From Onchocerca lupi (lineage: Eukaryota > Nematoda > Chromadorea > Rhabditida > Onchocercidae): 64,000 nt of DNA. The notes beneath the pieces were generated by a model, which did no database searches, was not told the origin of the DNA, and worked only from the letters and a program-made list of their open reading frames with translations. This document shows, in pieces, positions 43,201 through 56,800 of the stretch (position 1 is its first letter; each line of letters begins with the position of its first letter). The stretch is from positions 23,527 through 87,526 of the forward strand of contig JAOVVO010000320.1 in assembly GCA_028564675.1 (NCBI GenBank), given 5' to 3'. A program made the translations under genes and the position numbers.

Positions 43201-44655
43201 CTTGAATAGCATTATGATGAGCTGATCATTTCATTAGTTCAAAATTTCGTCTTTCAAAAATTGCACTAAAGAGCCAAATTTGGCCTAACTGCAATAATCA
43301 CACCAGAATACATTATGATGTCTGAATAATTTTAATCAATCATTCTAATGTCATTCATTTCGGTTTATTTAAATTTCAATCAAAAATATAGGAAAAGTTT
43401 TTGTTGCAAATAATATATTCCATTATAAATTAAATTAATCAATAGAAATTTGAATAAATTAAACAAATAAACTAAATTTTTATAAGCAATAATTAACACA
43501 ACAAAAATAAAAGAAAAATGGCTGAAAATTAAAGTCATAGTTGAAAATGAAGTTATAATTCAATGGAAAAAAATTTAATTGCAAAAAAAAAAAACCATTT
43601 ACCGATAAAACGAAGGCAGAAGTGATAGTTTACAAAAATGAATCAAGAAATTGAATGAATCAAATAAGTGAAAAAACAAATCGATCTATAATTTCCAATG
43701 ATTGTAATTGGTTGCAAAATTATTTCAAACAATTTTTCTTTCTTTATTTCTTTTTCACCATAAAAATTACTTAATTTTTTTTTTTTTTTTTGCTTTTTTA
43801 ATTTCAAAGTCAGTCAATTTAAGAATTGCTTCATATTTACATTTACAGTATTACTTTTTTGCGTCATATGTGCGGAAAAATTTTAATTTTCGCAGAAAGA
43901 AGATGAAATTTTTTAGAGATCAATCAATTTTCGATGTCCATTCCTCATCACCGAAGTCAGCAAGTTCGCTTAGCAATATAAACCATGATCGGGAAGCATT
44001 TCGAGGGCGTAACTGTCGTTCTGCCACTTCCGCTCCGCTTTATCGGTAAATAAATAATCCTACAATAATTAAGTTTTTTCACAAAAATTTGGAAAAAAAA
44101 AAAAGACTTTTTTTGATGATCATAAGATATGATTAATTAAAAATGTCTTGGAAAAATTGAAAAAAAAATTTCCAGCGATTTATGATTTCTTTCTCAACTA
44201 TGATTTATTGTTTTTTTTCGTTCCAAATTTATTAACGAATCATAATTAATTTTAACGATATTTACAAATGGTTTTTTATAAATTACTAATATAATTGATG
44301 ATAAAAACTCATCTCATTTATTTTAATTGCAGTGAATCGTACGGGAATCGATTATTTGCTCACAATCGTTATGATTCATTGACAGATGCCGAAAATGCTG
44401 ATGATTGGTTGATGTTTCAATTGAAAAAATTGAAAGCAAAAAGAGAAAATAATCCGGAAGTATTGCGACGAAAACGACAAGAAAAATTACTTCTCGAGGT
44501 GGATATTCCGGAGAAATTTATTCGAATTTATCATTTTGAAAGTGTTCTATAAATAAACTTTCTCCTGGACAATAGAATCATCGAATGGATTCTAAAAATA
44601 AAGAGTAAAGCGATTCGTTGTCGTGCGATTCCTTTAAAGTACGACTTTGTCTGAT

Positions 44656-44697
<42 letters not shown>

Positions 44698-44886
44698 AAA
44701 AAAGAGCTACGATAAAGTCGAAAAAAAGACACTCCTGAATTGACTGAATGCTTTCAATAGTTCCTGAAATAAATGCAAAAAGTTTAAATTGGTAATGAAT
44801 TGGTTTTTCTTTCTAATGAAAATATTTAAAAAAAATTTTCTGTAGAATTATCTTTTAATTATAATTGTAAGAAATAATTCAAATTA

Positions 44887-44917
<31 letters not shown>

Positions 44918-47900
44918 CATAAAGATTTTATTCTGTAGGAATTGAAACATGTAAATGACGATAGGCAAATGGCACGTGAACGTGATGAACGTACGTATAG
45001 CATAGAAGGTTATGGACAATCCACTGATCCGTTGATTGAATATCGAGCGGAAGAGGAACGTTTACAAAATCTACGTACACCATATAATGATAATGGTCGA
45101 TTAGTGAATGATTCCGTAAATTCTGTCCGAAAAACAGTGCCACCAAAGTACGTCTTTCTTTTTTTTTTTTTTTTTTGGCTTTATGATTTCAACTAAAATT
45201 ATTTGCGTTTTTAAAATTACTCGTTTTTTTTTTTTCAGTTTATAATTTTTTTTTTCAGTTTATAATTTTTTTTTTTTTTTTTAGTGATAGAAATAATTAT
45301 AGGCCTTCAGATGTTGTAAGACATAAGCCTCCAACACCACCACTTCGACCTCGATCACAAAGTCCATCAGCAAGCCCGTATTCAAGGCGATATCGTATTA
45401 GGACACCTTTTCAAGAAGTAAAAATTATCATCTTTATCATTTTTATCAGCCATGCAATAATTTTATTATATCTAATGTAGAATTTCAATGTTGAATTTAC
45501 TTATTGTTTTTCAAAATTATTAAATAATTTTTGATAATATAAATACTTATTTTCTTGAAAATTAATACTTCTTCATGTTCAAAAATATTTATAGACAGCA
45601 TATCAACGTGAACGAAATTATATTAATCGTAATGATAATAACGAAAATGATATTGGTGATTTTGATGATAGCGAATTCAGCCATCTGAGGAATATTGTAA
45701 AAGTGAGTAATTTATTTTTATTTCAGTCAGATTGCATCTATTTGTTGTTTATTTATTCACATTTTTTTTATCCTTTTTACTCGTTATTTTCTACTGTTTT
45801 GTCTATCCGAATACATTCTTTTTATATTCGATAATTAATCATCGAAAATAAAAAACATATCATTTGTTCGATAAATTTCTTTGTTATATTTTATTAAAAA
45901 AAAAAAAAAAATGAAATTTTTGAGAAAGAAATTTGAATTAAATTTTATAAAAATTACTTCATATTTCTTTTAACATAATTCCTCAAACAATATAATTAAA
46001 TGTTACTCATGCTATTTGTCCAATTAATCAAATGCAGTTATATGTATAGATAAATTGTCCTTTTATCATTATCAAAATATATCATATAATGATTTTCATG
46101 AATTTTTCCATGATTGCATATAATGGAAGAAATAACTTTGATATATTAAATTGTAATATTACATTAAATTTTGTGGTTTTTTTTTTAGAAGAAAGAAAGA
46201 AGTTATTTTTTTTTTTTTGTTTTTTTTTTGCAATAGTTTAGAAAGTAAAAGTATTTTTCTTAGTTTAAAAAAAAAAAAAGAAAAAAAGCAAATTACATCA
46301 TTTTAAACAATTGCAAGTTAAACGATAGCATTCATCTTTATATTTCTTGGAAAACGTTCAACAAAAAAGAAAAAAAAAAAAAAATTTCAAACATAGCAAC
46401 ATTACCTTCCATATTTCATTTTATTATCATTTTAGCTTTCTTCTTCTTCTTGTTTTCATAAAATACATCATTTTTTTTTTTAAATTTTAGAAAGTTCTTT
46501 GCTGTTTTATTGCTTTATCATATTCTTTTCTTTCTTACTTTTCCTGAGAAATAGAAATGATATTCTTAATATATTATGATTATTATTATTATTATTATTA
46601 TTATTATTGTTGTTGTTATTGTTATTCTTGATGTTGATGATAGCAATATGAAAACAAAATATATTAACGATATTTTCTATCTTTCGTTCTTTTATTATTT
46701 TTCAAACTTTTTTTTTCTCTTTTTTTCAATTTTAAAAATATTTAGATTTTTCGATAGATATTTGCTTTTCCTGTTTTTTTTTTTTTTTTTTTTGATTGCT
46801 CTTTTTGCTAGCAATTTCTTTTGCTTCCACAATGATCCGATTTGATTCGATCTGTTCAGTTTAATATCCATTTTCCACAAAAAAAAGATTTTCACATCAA
46901 AAAACTATATGATACTTTTATCTTTGCTTCATCATTTTTTCCTATATTTTGTTTATTTATCGCGATTATTATTTTAAAGCCTTTTCATGTTTACAAATAT
47001 AATCAAATTTTTTTGTTAAATTTCAAAAAAATTTACATTTTTATCTTTTTTTTCCTCTTCATTTCTTCTTCTTTTCTAATTATTATTCCAAATGATAGAT
47101 ATTAGCTCAATTAGATAAATTAAAAATGAAATTAAAATAATATTTATTAAAATAATCCTTAAAATAATCTTTAATTCAAATAATCTTTATGGTATTATCA
47201 AAATAAAATTTAGCATAAATTTGCATAAAAATCAATATAACAAAATGAGGATTGAAAAATGTTTAATTTATTGAAAAGTATATTTAGAAATTTGGAATCA
47301 ATATTAATAGTTTGTTTTTTATTTTAATTTTTTTTTGAATCATAAAATTTCCCTCCTTTTCAATTGTTGAAAAAGTTTTTATTCAGAAAGTAGGAAATTA
47401 AAAAGTAAGATTATATTGTTAAAGATTAAAGCTCAAACTAATTTATCCAACCTCTAAACTGCTCTTATGCTTTTATTTTTCACCTTTTCTATTCATGCTT
47501 TAATTTTGACTCGTCCAAAAATCAAAATTGACGTTAAAGAAGCAATTCTACTGGAAAATATTAGAAATAATTAGAACTATTGAGATATCCTGGACAAATC
47601 ACACCTTATTTTCCCTGCTATTTTCACAACTCTTTGACTGTTAGGAAGAAACGCCAATAAATCGAAAAAAAAAGAAAAAATCTTCTGAAAAATTTCCCTT
47701 TTTTTTTCTTATTCATATTTAATTTGAAATTCAAGTAGCAATTTCCATTTTAATTCATTTGCATTTTTTTCTTCTTTTTTTTTTTGTCTTAAAGAAAATT
47801 TTATAGCTTTTATGTTCTTGATGCATAGTTAATGCATCAGTTATTTGTAAAAATAATTAAATTTTGGAATAATTTATTTTTAATTATTTGATAAAAAGAA

Positions 47901-50831
47901 CGAAATGATTGGAAGTAAAATTTGGAACGTGAAGAGTTGTAAAATATTTACAATAGGTAGCTTTTTCAAAGGAATTCTATGAATAATCTTTTCTTTCTTT
48001 TTTTTTTTGATTTTTATTTCAAAGGAATGACTGATAAAATTTCAAACATTCAATTGTATTATAATCTATCCGTCGTTATTTGCATCACTTGGCTTTATAG
48101 TATTTTTTCTCTTTTTTCATATAAATAGTAATATTTAGATTTTTAAAAATATTTAGATTTTCCGATATTTTCCGATATTAATTTAAAGTTAAAACACAAA
48201 ATCATGAAAAGTATGATTTTATTAAATTATGAAAAGATGTAAATAATGTTTGTCACTTTCTCTTTTCTTTCTACTATAAAAATCTTCGTCCTAATTTCTT
48301 TCCTATTAAATTAATTAAATTATCCAAATTTCTTTCTCTTTTAAAACAAAATTTAATCTGAGTGTTTGTTGGCAAATTATTTGTTAGATTTAATTTTTTC
48401 CCTGAATTTATCGAATATTTAAATTAGAAATCTTGCATTGCTTTGTATTGATAGATTACAAAAGTATTACTTTATAGCAATGAATAAAATGTACTTTTGC
48501 TAGAAATTAATTCAAATCCGAAAAATTAGAATTAGAATAATTGCTACTTCGTATATGAAAATTGAAAATCTGTTTGTTAATTGGCAAAAATCGATTTAGA
48601 AATTGAATTTCAGTTTCAATTACGAAGATGCATAATTATTTTTTTAGATAAAATACTCTGATTAAAATTTTCAAGATAAGCTAAAAATGTTTTATAAAGT
48701 TTTTCAATTTAAAAAATAAGCATTCAAAATTGAAAAGATGTTTGTTTAAGCTCAAATCAACGTGTGTTTTTTTTTATGAAGAAGTATTATACAATTTGTG
48801 ATATGAAGATGTGAATATTTTTTTCATTGCTATCAAATCATTATCAGTATGATAAGTTCTTATAATTTCATTTCAGCAGAATAATATTGCTAATAATAAT
48901 AATAATGTTCATATCGAATTGAATTCGTCAGCAAATTCGATGAAATCAATTTTGAAAAAGCGTGATGTTCAAAATGATACTTCATCATCGAAGATTAATC
49001 GTAGTGGATCAAATTCTGTAAAAGTATCCGTATCGCATTTTTTTTTTTTTGCAAAACTAAATTTGTAATTAAAATTTGCCATCTACTACTTATAAAAAAA
49101 AAAGAAAAATTTAAATGAAGTAAGCGAAAGACTGGAAATTTCCGAAAAAAAACTTCCATCTTCACATGTTGAGAAATGATATTTAATTAACTTTAATGAA
49201 AGTTCAATCATTGTTTTGTCGTACAAATGAACAAATAGTTGAATAGTTGAAGTTTAAGAATTTTCCATTATTATAGAAGCATTGCTATGTTTGCAAATGC
49301 TTTTGCATGCATTATCATTAAAAATTATTGCATGCAGCTGTGAAAATTCTTATTGATCCTATAATTTATGACCTTAATTAAACAAATTTAATTTTAAAGT
49401 ATTAATAAATTATCACATAATTTGATAGAAATTGATTTTAAGGATTGGTCTTCAGCTCCATCATCAAATCGAGCTGCAACACCAGCATTTCCCGTACGTC
49501 GGGAAACACCACTACCATTTCATCCGCTTCTATTTGAAGGTGCCAAAGATGTTGTACCACCAATGCAACCTATCAATAATACCACTCACAGGTTTTCATT
49601 ATCACTGATAATATTTAATAAATATTAAACTATAAATAAGGAAATGATTAAATTTTTTTATTTTACGATAATGATGATATTGACTATATGTGTTCTTTCC
49701 CTCAATTATTTGAAAAATAATACATATAATTAATACTATCATTAAATATTAGGTCATTTTCTAGTTTAAAATTAAATTTTAAATAAAAATTTGTTAGTTA
49801 AAAATGCTAAATATTGGATATTTTCTTTTCCACCTATTTTTACTTTTCTGCTTAAAATTTTTTGCAAATTTAGGAATTGTATCATTTCAACTTTATTAAT
49901 AACATTAACTATCGATTAATATTTCTTTATAATAATTGCAAATTACTTGAGAATTAATTCAAAAATTTTATTACTATTGTTCTACCAGCTTAAATATATC
50001 ATCATAATAATCAACCCTTTTTTTTTTTTTTTTTTTGTTTCAGGTCTCCATCACCACTTTCTGTTTATTATGCACAAAGTCATCGTACATCAATTTCTTC
50101 ATCTGGTATGTATTTATTTGTAAATGTTTCAGAATTTATAGTATTAATTTTTAATTTAAATTTTTAATTTTATTCAATTTCAAATTCTTAACATTCTAAC
50201 AACAACTTTCTTCTTTCTCTCACTTATTTATTTTTTTTTTGTCAATTTTATTCACTTTTTTTTTATTATTTTTGCTTGAATTTTTTGCAGCGTTCAATTT
50301 GACTTTCTTAATTTTTCAATATTTCCTGATTTTTTTTTTTAGCCTTTCTGTCATTGCTTTTTTTGATGCATTTAATTATTTCGTGGCTTTTTATGAGTTA
50401 AACGTTATCTGTTTGTTCTAGGCAAAAAAAAAGATACTTTTGAAATGTAGATTGGACTGATTTAGTCGTATTGATTTGAATTTCACGTATTTCACGGATT
50501 GGCTCCGTTTCTAGGTAATAGTTGATGGTATTTTTTGTCAAAATTACATTCTTTCACAGAAATTAGCAATTAGTTTCTGAAAGTAAGCTTGTCCTGTTAA
50601 ATTAAATAACAATATCGATGACTCATACGAATTTCAACCCAATATTACTAATAATTCTGCGTGAAAATTAATTTTTTGAATTCAAATTGTCAACAGAATT
50701 GTTGATATTTGGTAAGAATTTGTATTACTCATAAAATTTGTTACAGGACAAAAGTATAATGATAAAAAAATGTTTGAAAGATGATTCAAAAAGTATTATC
50801 TTTTTTTTTCTTTCTGTTCTTCTGAAGAATT

Positions 50832-50864
<33 letters not shown>

Positions 50865-53800
50865 ATAATTTTAAAATATAGAAAAGTCTAGAAAATTTGA
50901 ACTATTTTTTATGCAAATTTTTACATTTTTATCTTTTGAAGATTCAATTTATTGTGATTTGACTTAAAAATTAGTTCTTTCTTTATCATTTCAAACATTT
51001 AGCAGTTGCTTCTTTATCTTTACAAAATTTTAGCCATTTGATGAGCCAATTCATAGAACTTAATTCACTGATTAGCATAAAGATATGAAGGATTTTAGGC
51101 AACGAGTGCTAATATTTCTCATCAGATATCGTTTATCATTAATATATTTCTTATCAAATAAAATTAATATTGATGATTCCATTTTACACCAATGAATACC
51201 TTTTCACTGTTGATAAAAATTGATGGAGAATGATTGAAAGACAAATAAATTAATTAATTAGTTTAATTTCACTACTAATGCAATGAAGGAATGAACATTG
51301 AATTAATTGATTTCTTTCTTGATTATTTTAAAAATTCACTATTATTTCTATGTGAATGCTTCAGAAGCGTAATTCATTGAAGCAGTGTTATATTTATAAG
51401 TAATAAATAATCTTGTACTGTGATGTAAATATAAGAAATCTTTCAATAATTAATTTTGAAATGCAAACAAAAAAAAATGCGATAATTAGCATGGAAATGA
51501 AACAATTAGCTTTTTTTTTTTTTTGAAAAATTAAATAAAATGTTAATTAAATATTTATTATTAATGAGAAATAAAATAAAATGTTAATGAAATAAAATAG
51601 TATGAACAGAAATATGAAATTTGGCTTTCCCTATTTTTTTGCTAAATGCGAAATAATCAGTATTATAAATTTTGAAATATTTGGAAATTTACGCCATTAT
51701 TAATAATAATATAATTGGATCGGAAAGGAAAGATAATATGATCGATATGATATGACGACCAGAAACTTTAGCTTAATTCATGTCATTACTTTCTGATACT
51801 TTTATCCTTCAAATAAATGTTTATTTTAAAGTTCTTATTGGATTATCATTTGATTTATTTATTACTATTTGACTATCAATTCTTTCTGTAACTATTTATT
51901 TTTAAGGTTACATTTTTTTTAAAATTTTCCTTATTTTAATCTTCGATTTTTTTTTTTTTCATCTTTTTCTACTTCTTTTTGCAATTTGTTTTTGAAACTG
52001 ATACTAGTTTTTTTTTTTGCATTGCATCAACTTTACAGCACCTGGAAATCGCCTGAAATTTGAAATTTCAAAGACTCTTTAGTTCATTTTTCATCTTTCT
52101 CTTCTCATCATTTTTTTTTTCTTCCTCAACTTTTTTTCCCAAAAATTTAAAAAATTTCGTGTTTTTTGAAAGAAAATTTTTGATTTTGAAAAAAATTAGA
52201 TTTCAAATAACAAAAGTCAATTTTTTTCTTGACTTAAAAGATTCTATCCTTTAATTAGCATATTCATTTTCTGAAATTTTTGAAATTAAATTTCGATAAT
52301 TGAGAGAGAAAAGAATAGAGAAAAAGATAAAATATGAAGAGATAAAGAGAGAAAGAGAGAATTTTCACATGCAAGGATAATTTGCATTAACTTTGTCAAT
52401 TGGTTTTAAAATTTAAATGGTCCAAAATATTATTTGTTTACCAAAACAGGAAATGAGATTACTCATTGATGCATAAATGTCGCTTTCTTTCTTCTACTTT
52501 ACAAAATAGTAATACTAAGTGAAAGTAATATTTGCATTTTAATTTAAATTTATTCTAACACATCAGCAAAAAATGATTCATCAATAATTTGTACAAATAA
52601 TTTCGATCGATTTCCGCAGCATATACGTGGTAGTTATACATCACAGTGAAAAAGTTTGATTTTTTTTTTTGATCAAATGTGTATTGTTTAAAAGTTCCTC
52701 ATCCTATTTCTTACCATCTATCTATCTATCTATCTATCTATATATATGTGTGTAATTTTTTTTCTTCCACTAAACAATGTAAATTGCAACACGTATATCA
52801 CGTTTTTACTTTCGATACAATAAAATTGTATCCCGCCAAAAAGAAAATGTTTGTGAATAATGATAGTAATGATAGTGATGATAGATGATGGATGATAATA
52901 AATGAATTGAGAATGATGAAAGAATTAGTTGTTGTTGTTGTTGTTATTGCTGTTGCTGTTGTTAAAATGTAGTAATATATTTTGTTTATAACTTTACATT
53001 TGTTATTATCAACATTATAATCACTATTATTGTTATCAGTCATTACCATTCCACATTTTTTTCTTTTTTTTTTTTTTTTGTTTTAATCTTTATTCAATCG
53101 CATTCCACATTTAGGCTGTTTTCCGGTACTTTTTTTTTTTTTTTCGATTTAATTTTATTCTCTAACTCTCCTTTCGTTCCTTAATCTTTTTCATCGTTAA
53201 TTTTTAGTCAGACTTCTCTGATGATTGCCTATCAATGATAAGAATAGTAATAGCAATGGATGGTTATAGCTGCCTATATTGCTTAGATACTTTTTCATTT
53301 CACCGTAAATTGAAAGCAGCTGACACCGCTCATAAAATTTCCTGCTTAGCCTCTCAAGAGCTTCAAAATCGTTCATCCTTCAATCCCTCCTCCGTACTAC
53401 TTCTTCCCTTCTTTCCTTATCACTTTCCTTATCATCCCGATATCACTTTATCATCATCATCCTTTCTCACCACTATTTCTAATTTTTATTTTCAACTGGT
53501 TAAAACTGATGAAGGTATCCATCTTCTTATAAACTTATTGAGCTCAGAAAATGTCACTATCATCATCACCATTTTCATCTCTTTCTCCTCTCTTCATCAA
53601 TTCCTATTTACAAACAAATTTTTCTTTTCATACACATTCCAACATTTATTGTGACAGTTAAATTATCAATCATCATGATCTAATCACTCCTTTCCATTCC
53701 ATTTCTTTTTTCTTATTTTACACTTATAAAATGGTATATGTTCATTATTGTTTTTGTACATCATTCTTTGTTCTCTAATTTTTATCATTTTAAACTTTTT

Positions 53801-56800
53801 ATCCTTCTTCCCTTTTTTTTTTTTTTTTTTCTTTTCTTTTCGCTCTTCAATCGATTTGTGATAAACCAATTTTAGAGATTATTTCCGGCTTAACGGAAAA
53901 AGATTCTTTTGTTCTCTAAGACACATTAAAAATGCCAATATTTGTTATCATTAATTTTTACGACTACTATTTGTCGGTAACATAAATTTTGGAATTGCTA
54001 CTAATTTTGATCAAATTGTAAAGATCGTACAGTAACATCAGCGACACTATTGATGTACTCTTTTACAACGATTCCGATAACATTTTACGATTTTCTTAAT
54101 CAATTAATAGCGCTTATTGATTTCTTATATATATTTTATTTTGCAGATTCGCATTACACCAATTATTATTTGTTACTGTTTAGTCAAACTTCAATCAATC
54201 AATTATTCTATTGGAATAAGCAAAAAAAAAAAAAAAAATTATCATAAACATCTGATAATTCATATTTTGACTGTTAATATTGCGCCAAAAATTATCATAC
54301 AATCTATCATTTCACAACGATAATGTGAGATGAAGTATTAGTAATTTACGCTTAAAATTGATCGATTTTTCTCGTTTTTTTTTTTTTTTCTTTTCCTGAG
54401 ATAGCAAAGTTTTTGAAGTTTGAATTTTATTAGGCAGTGAAGAAGACTTCACATAGATTTCTCCCAGTGAATGTCTGAATCACAAGCAAGTTCAGCTTCT
54501 CCATCAACAATTTTGCATATTACCAGTGATTTACCGGTGGATGATGCGATATCGGTGCCTAAAACGGAAATAAAATTAACCGAAATTTCGGATTCACTTC
54601 AAAATCCTGAATCAAATTATGCAAATAACGAAAATTTATGCTCCAAAAGTGATGATGCAACTGCAGGATCTATTTTGAAAAAAGCAAGTTTTGAGAAGGT
54701 TGGATTTCTCGAAGATCAAAAATCTAGTGATATGGATATTCAGAAATCAGCAGAAAAAAATGCTAACGAGAATGAAATTCATTTGACAGCATTTGATCAG
54801 ATGAGCACCGAGAAAAGTGACGAAGTTGAAAATGAAGGAATTGAAAAGACTGCAAGAAGTGAAGCATTTAAAATTGAAGAATCAATTGAGAAAACGACGA
54901 CTCAGGTAATGGATGATGTTGGAGCGGAAAAGGATAATAGTGAAGTTTGTGTGACACCGGCAAATACTCCCGTCATGCGGAATATTGAGATTAAGATGGA
55001 AAATGATGAAGAAGTGTGTGCACAAAATTCAGAATCCATTGAAGGAGAAAAGCAGACAAATTCAAGAAATATCACAGATGAAAGGTATATTCAGGATAAC
55101 TTTCAAGAAGCCAATACGAATGTTTCAATCGGGAAATTATCAGTTTTATCAGATAAAAATTTTGAAGATGACCAGAAATTAGGAATTAATGCTTCTAAGA
55201 TTGATAACACTGAGAGAATGATACGATCTGAAAATCTTGGCTGCATAATTGATCATTTGGCATCTTATGCAAACTTAGAATTCCATAGTAATCATACTGT
55301 ATCGAAAAGTCCTGATCATCGAAGTGATAGGACATTATCAGAAAGCCCTCCGGGTGCTACCGATAGTTGGAAAAATGCTACGATAAATATGAATCTTTCG
55401 CATGATAATGATGCTCAAGGCGGTATACAATCATCTTATAATACAACATCTCGAAATCATCAGACCAAAATTATTTATAATAACAAAACATTGAGTGAGT
55501 TAATTTTAATTAAATTAAAATAAAATTTTTTGAATTATTAATTTGAAAATTTTAGTTTGATATATTATAATGTCAATTTTTTGCATAAATCATTTGTATG
55601 ATATTTATCAGTCATCCTAAAATAAGAAGTGATAATAATAATATCAGTAAAAATATATCACTAAGTGCTAACAATCTGCTAGTATTGATATTCTGTGATC
55701 ATAACATACACTGATATCATTCCCATACTTACTAACATTATACTATGTTCCCATTCAATTAATTTAATTTTTATTAACAAAGTTTCTTTCTATAATTAAT
55801 ACTAAGATTTTATGCTCAATTATTTGCAATCATTTTTTGTTTCTTAATTGTACTAAAAGGGTATGCTAATTTTAATTTCATATTAAAATCTAATTCAAAT
55901 TTATTTATGAATTTATTTTAATCTAATCTAATTCTTTTTAAATCATTTTTAATTCATTTATATTTACTTTAATTTCAATTCTTATTTTTTTCTTTAAAGA
56001 AAAAAACTTTTTTCATTGGATTATTTTAAAAAACAAAAAAAAAAAAAAATTTACTATTTATATAGATATGAAGTCATTTATTTCAAGGTCTAAAAATAAT
56101 GTCATATCATTTATCTTTCAGATTTGGGTGAAGTAATTCATCATCATCCATTATTTGTGAAAAATACATCAAAATATTGGTATAAGCCAACAATATCGAG
56201 GGAAGAAGGTTAGAAAAAAGAAAAAGTTTTTTTTTTTCCAGAAAATTTTAATCATTTTTCTTTTTTTTTTATTTATTTATGAAATTAATAATTTTTTTGA
56301 ATCTTTAGAGACTGAATTTTATTTGTAATTTATACTATAATTGAAGCCAAAATAATTATTAAATTTCACGCAGACTTATTTTGGTTATAACTGAAGCTAA
56401 AATAATTATTATATTTATGCAAACTTATCCATGATCGTGTATAGAATAATATATCTTACATACAAACGATATTGTCCATTTTAAATAGAATTAAAAAATT
56501 ATTATTTTCTTATTAGATGATTATTAATTAAGCTAAAGATAATGGATTTTTTTTTTTTTAATTAAATCACTGAATCATCAAATTACTTTGTCAAATTTAT
56601 CGCATTTATTTAGAGTATAAATTGATTAAATTGCTTTTACTACGATTATTGAAACGTTAAAATACCATTCAAAATTGTTATAACGAGAGTCAATTTATTA
56701 ATTTAATTTAGGATCAATTCTTGATTTCCTGCTAAATTGTTAATTTCCATTTGTTTCTAAATATGCGTGATTTTCCTCTACCTTTCAAATAAATAAATAT

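Larger units (their letters stand above)
50106..54495. other. Intron 23, 4.4 kb, with a candidate internal promoter
   Basis: It holds a 31-base T run (50833-50863), a CTAT run (52717-52740), a TTG run (52926-52962) and a 139-codon open frame (53235-53654) that I do not recognise. Because a short tensin can start at 54471, the last kilobase is the natural place to look for an internal promoter; no motif is diagnostic. Confidence 0.6.

Noticed and set aside
43849..43895. Earlier acceptor TTTACAG for exon 16
   Set aside because: From the phase of exon 15 it reads into TGA before the conserved-looking frame; the acceptor TTTTCGCAG at 43895 keeps frame.
46576..47105. Overlapping open frames of 66-89 codons on both strands in intron 20
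   Set aside because: They consist of Ile/Phe or Lys runs from microsatellite and T-run sequence, with no splice support.
53235..53654. 139-codon open frame in intron 23
   Set aside because: The second half is pyrimidine-rich and translates to Ser/Phe/Leu/Ile runs, so lack of stops follows from base bias. No splice context and no recognisable family. Kept only as a remark in the intron entry.
54434..54456. Treating GSEEDFT plus stop as the only true end of the long protein
   Set aside because: The SH2-PTB exons are complete and in one open frame with exon 24, and tensins normally carry them; both outcomes are reported as alternatives instead.
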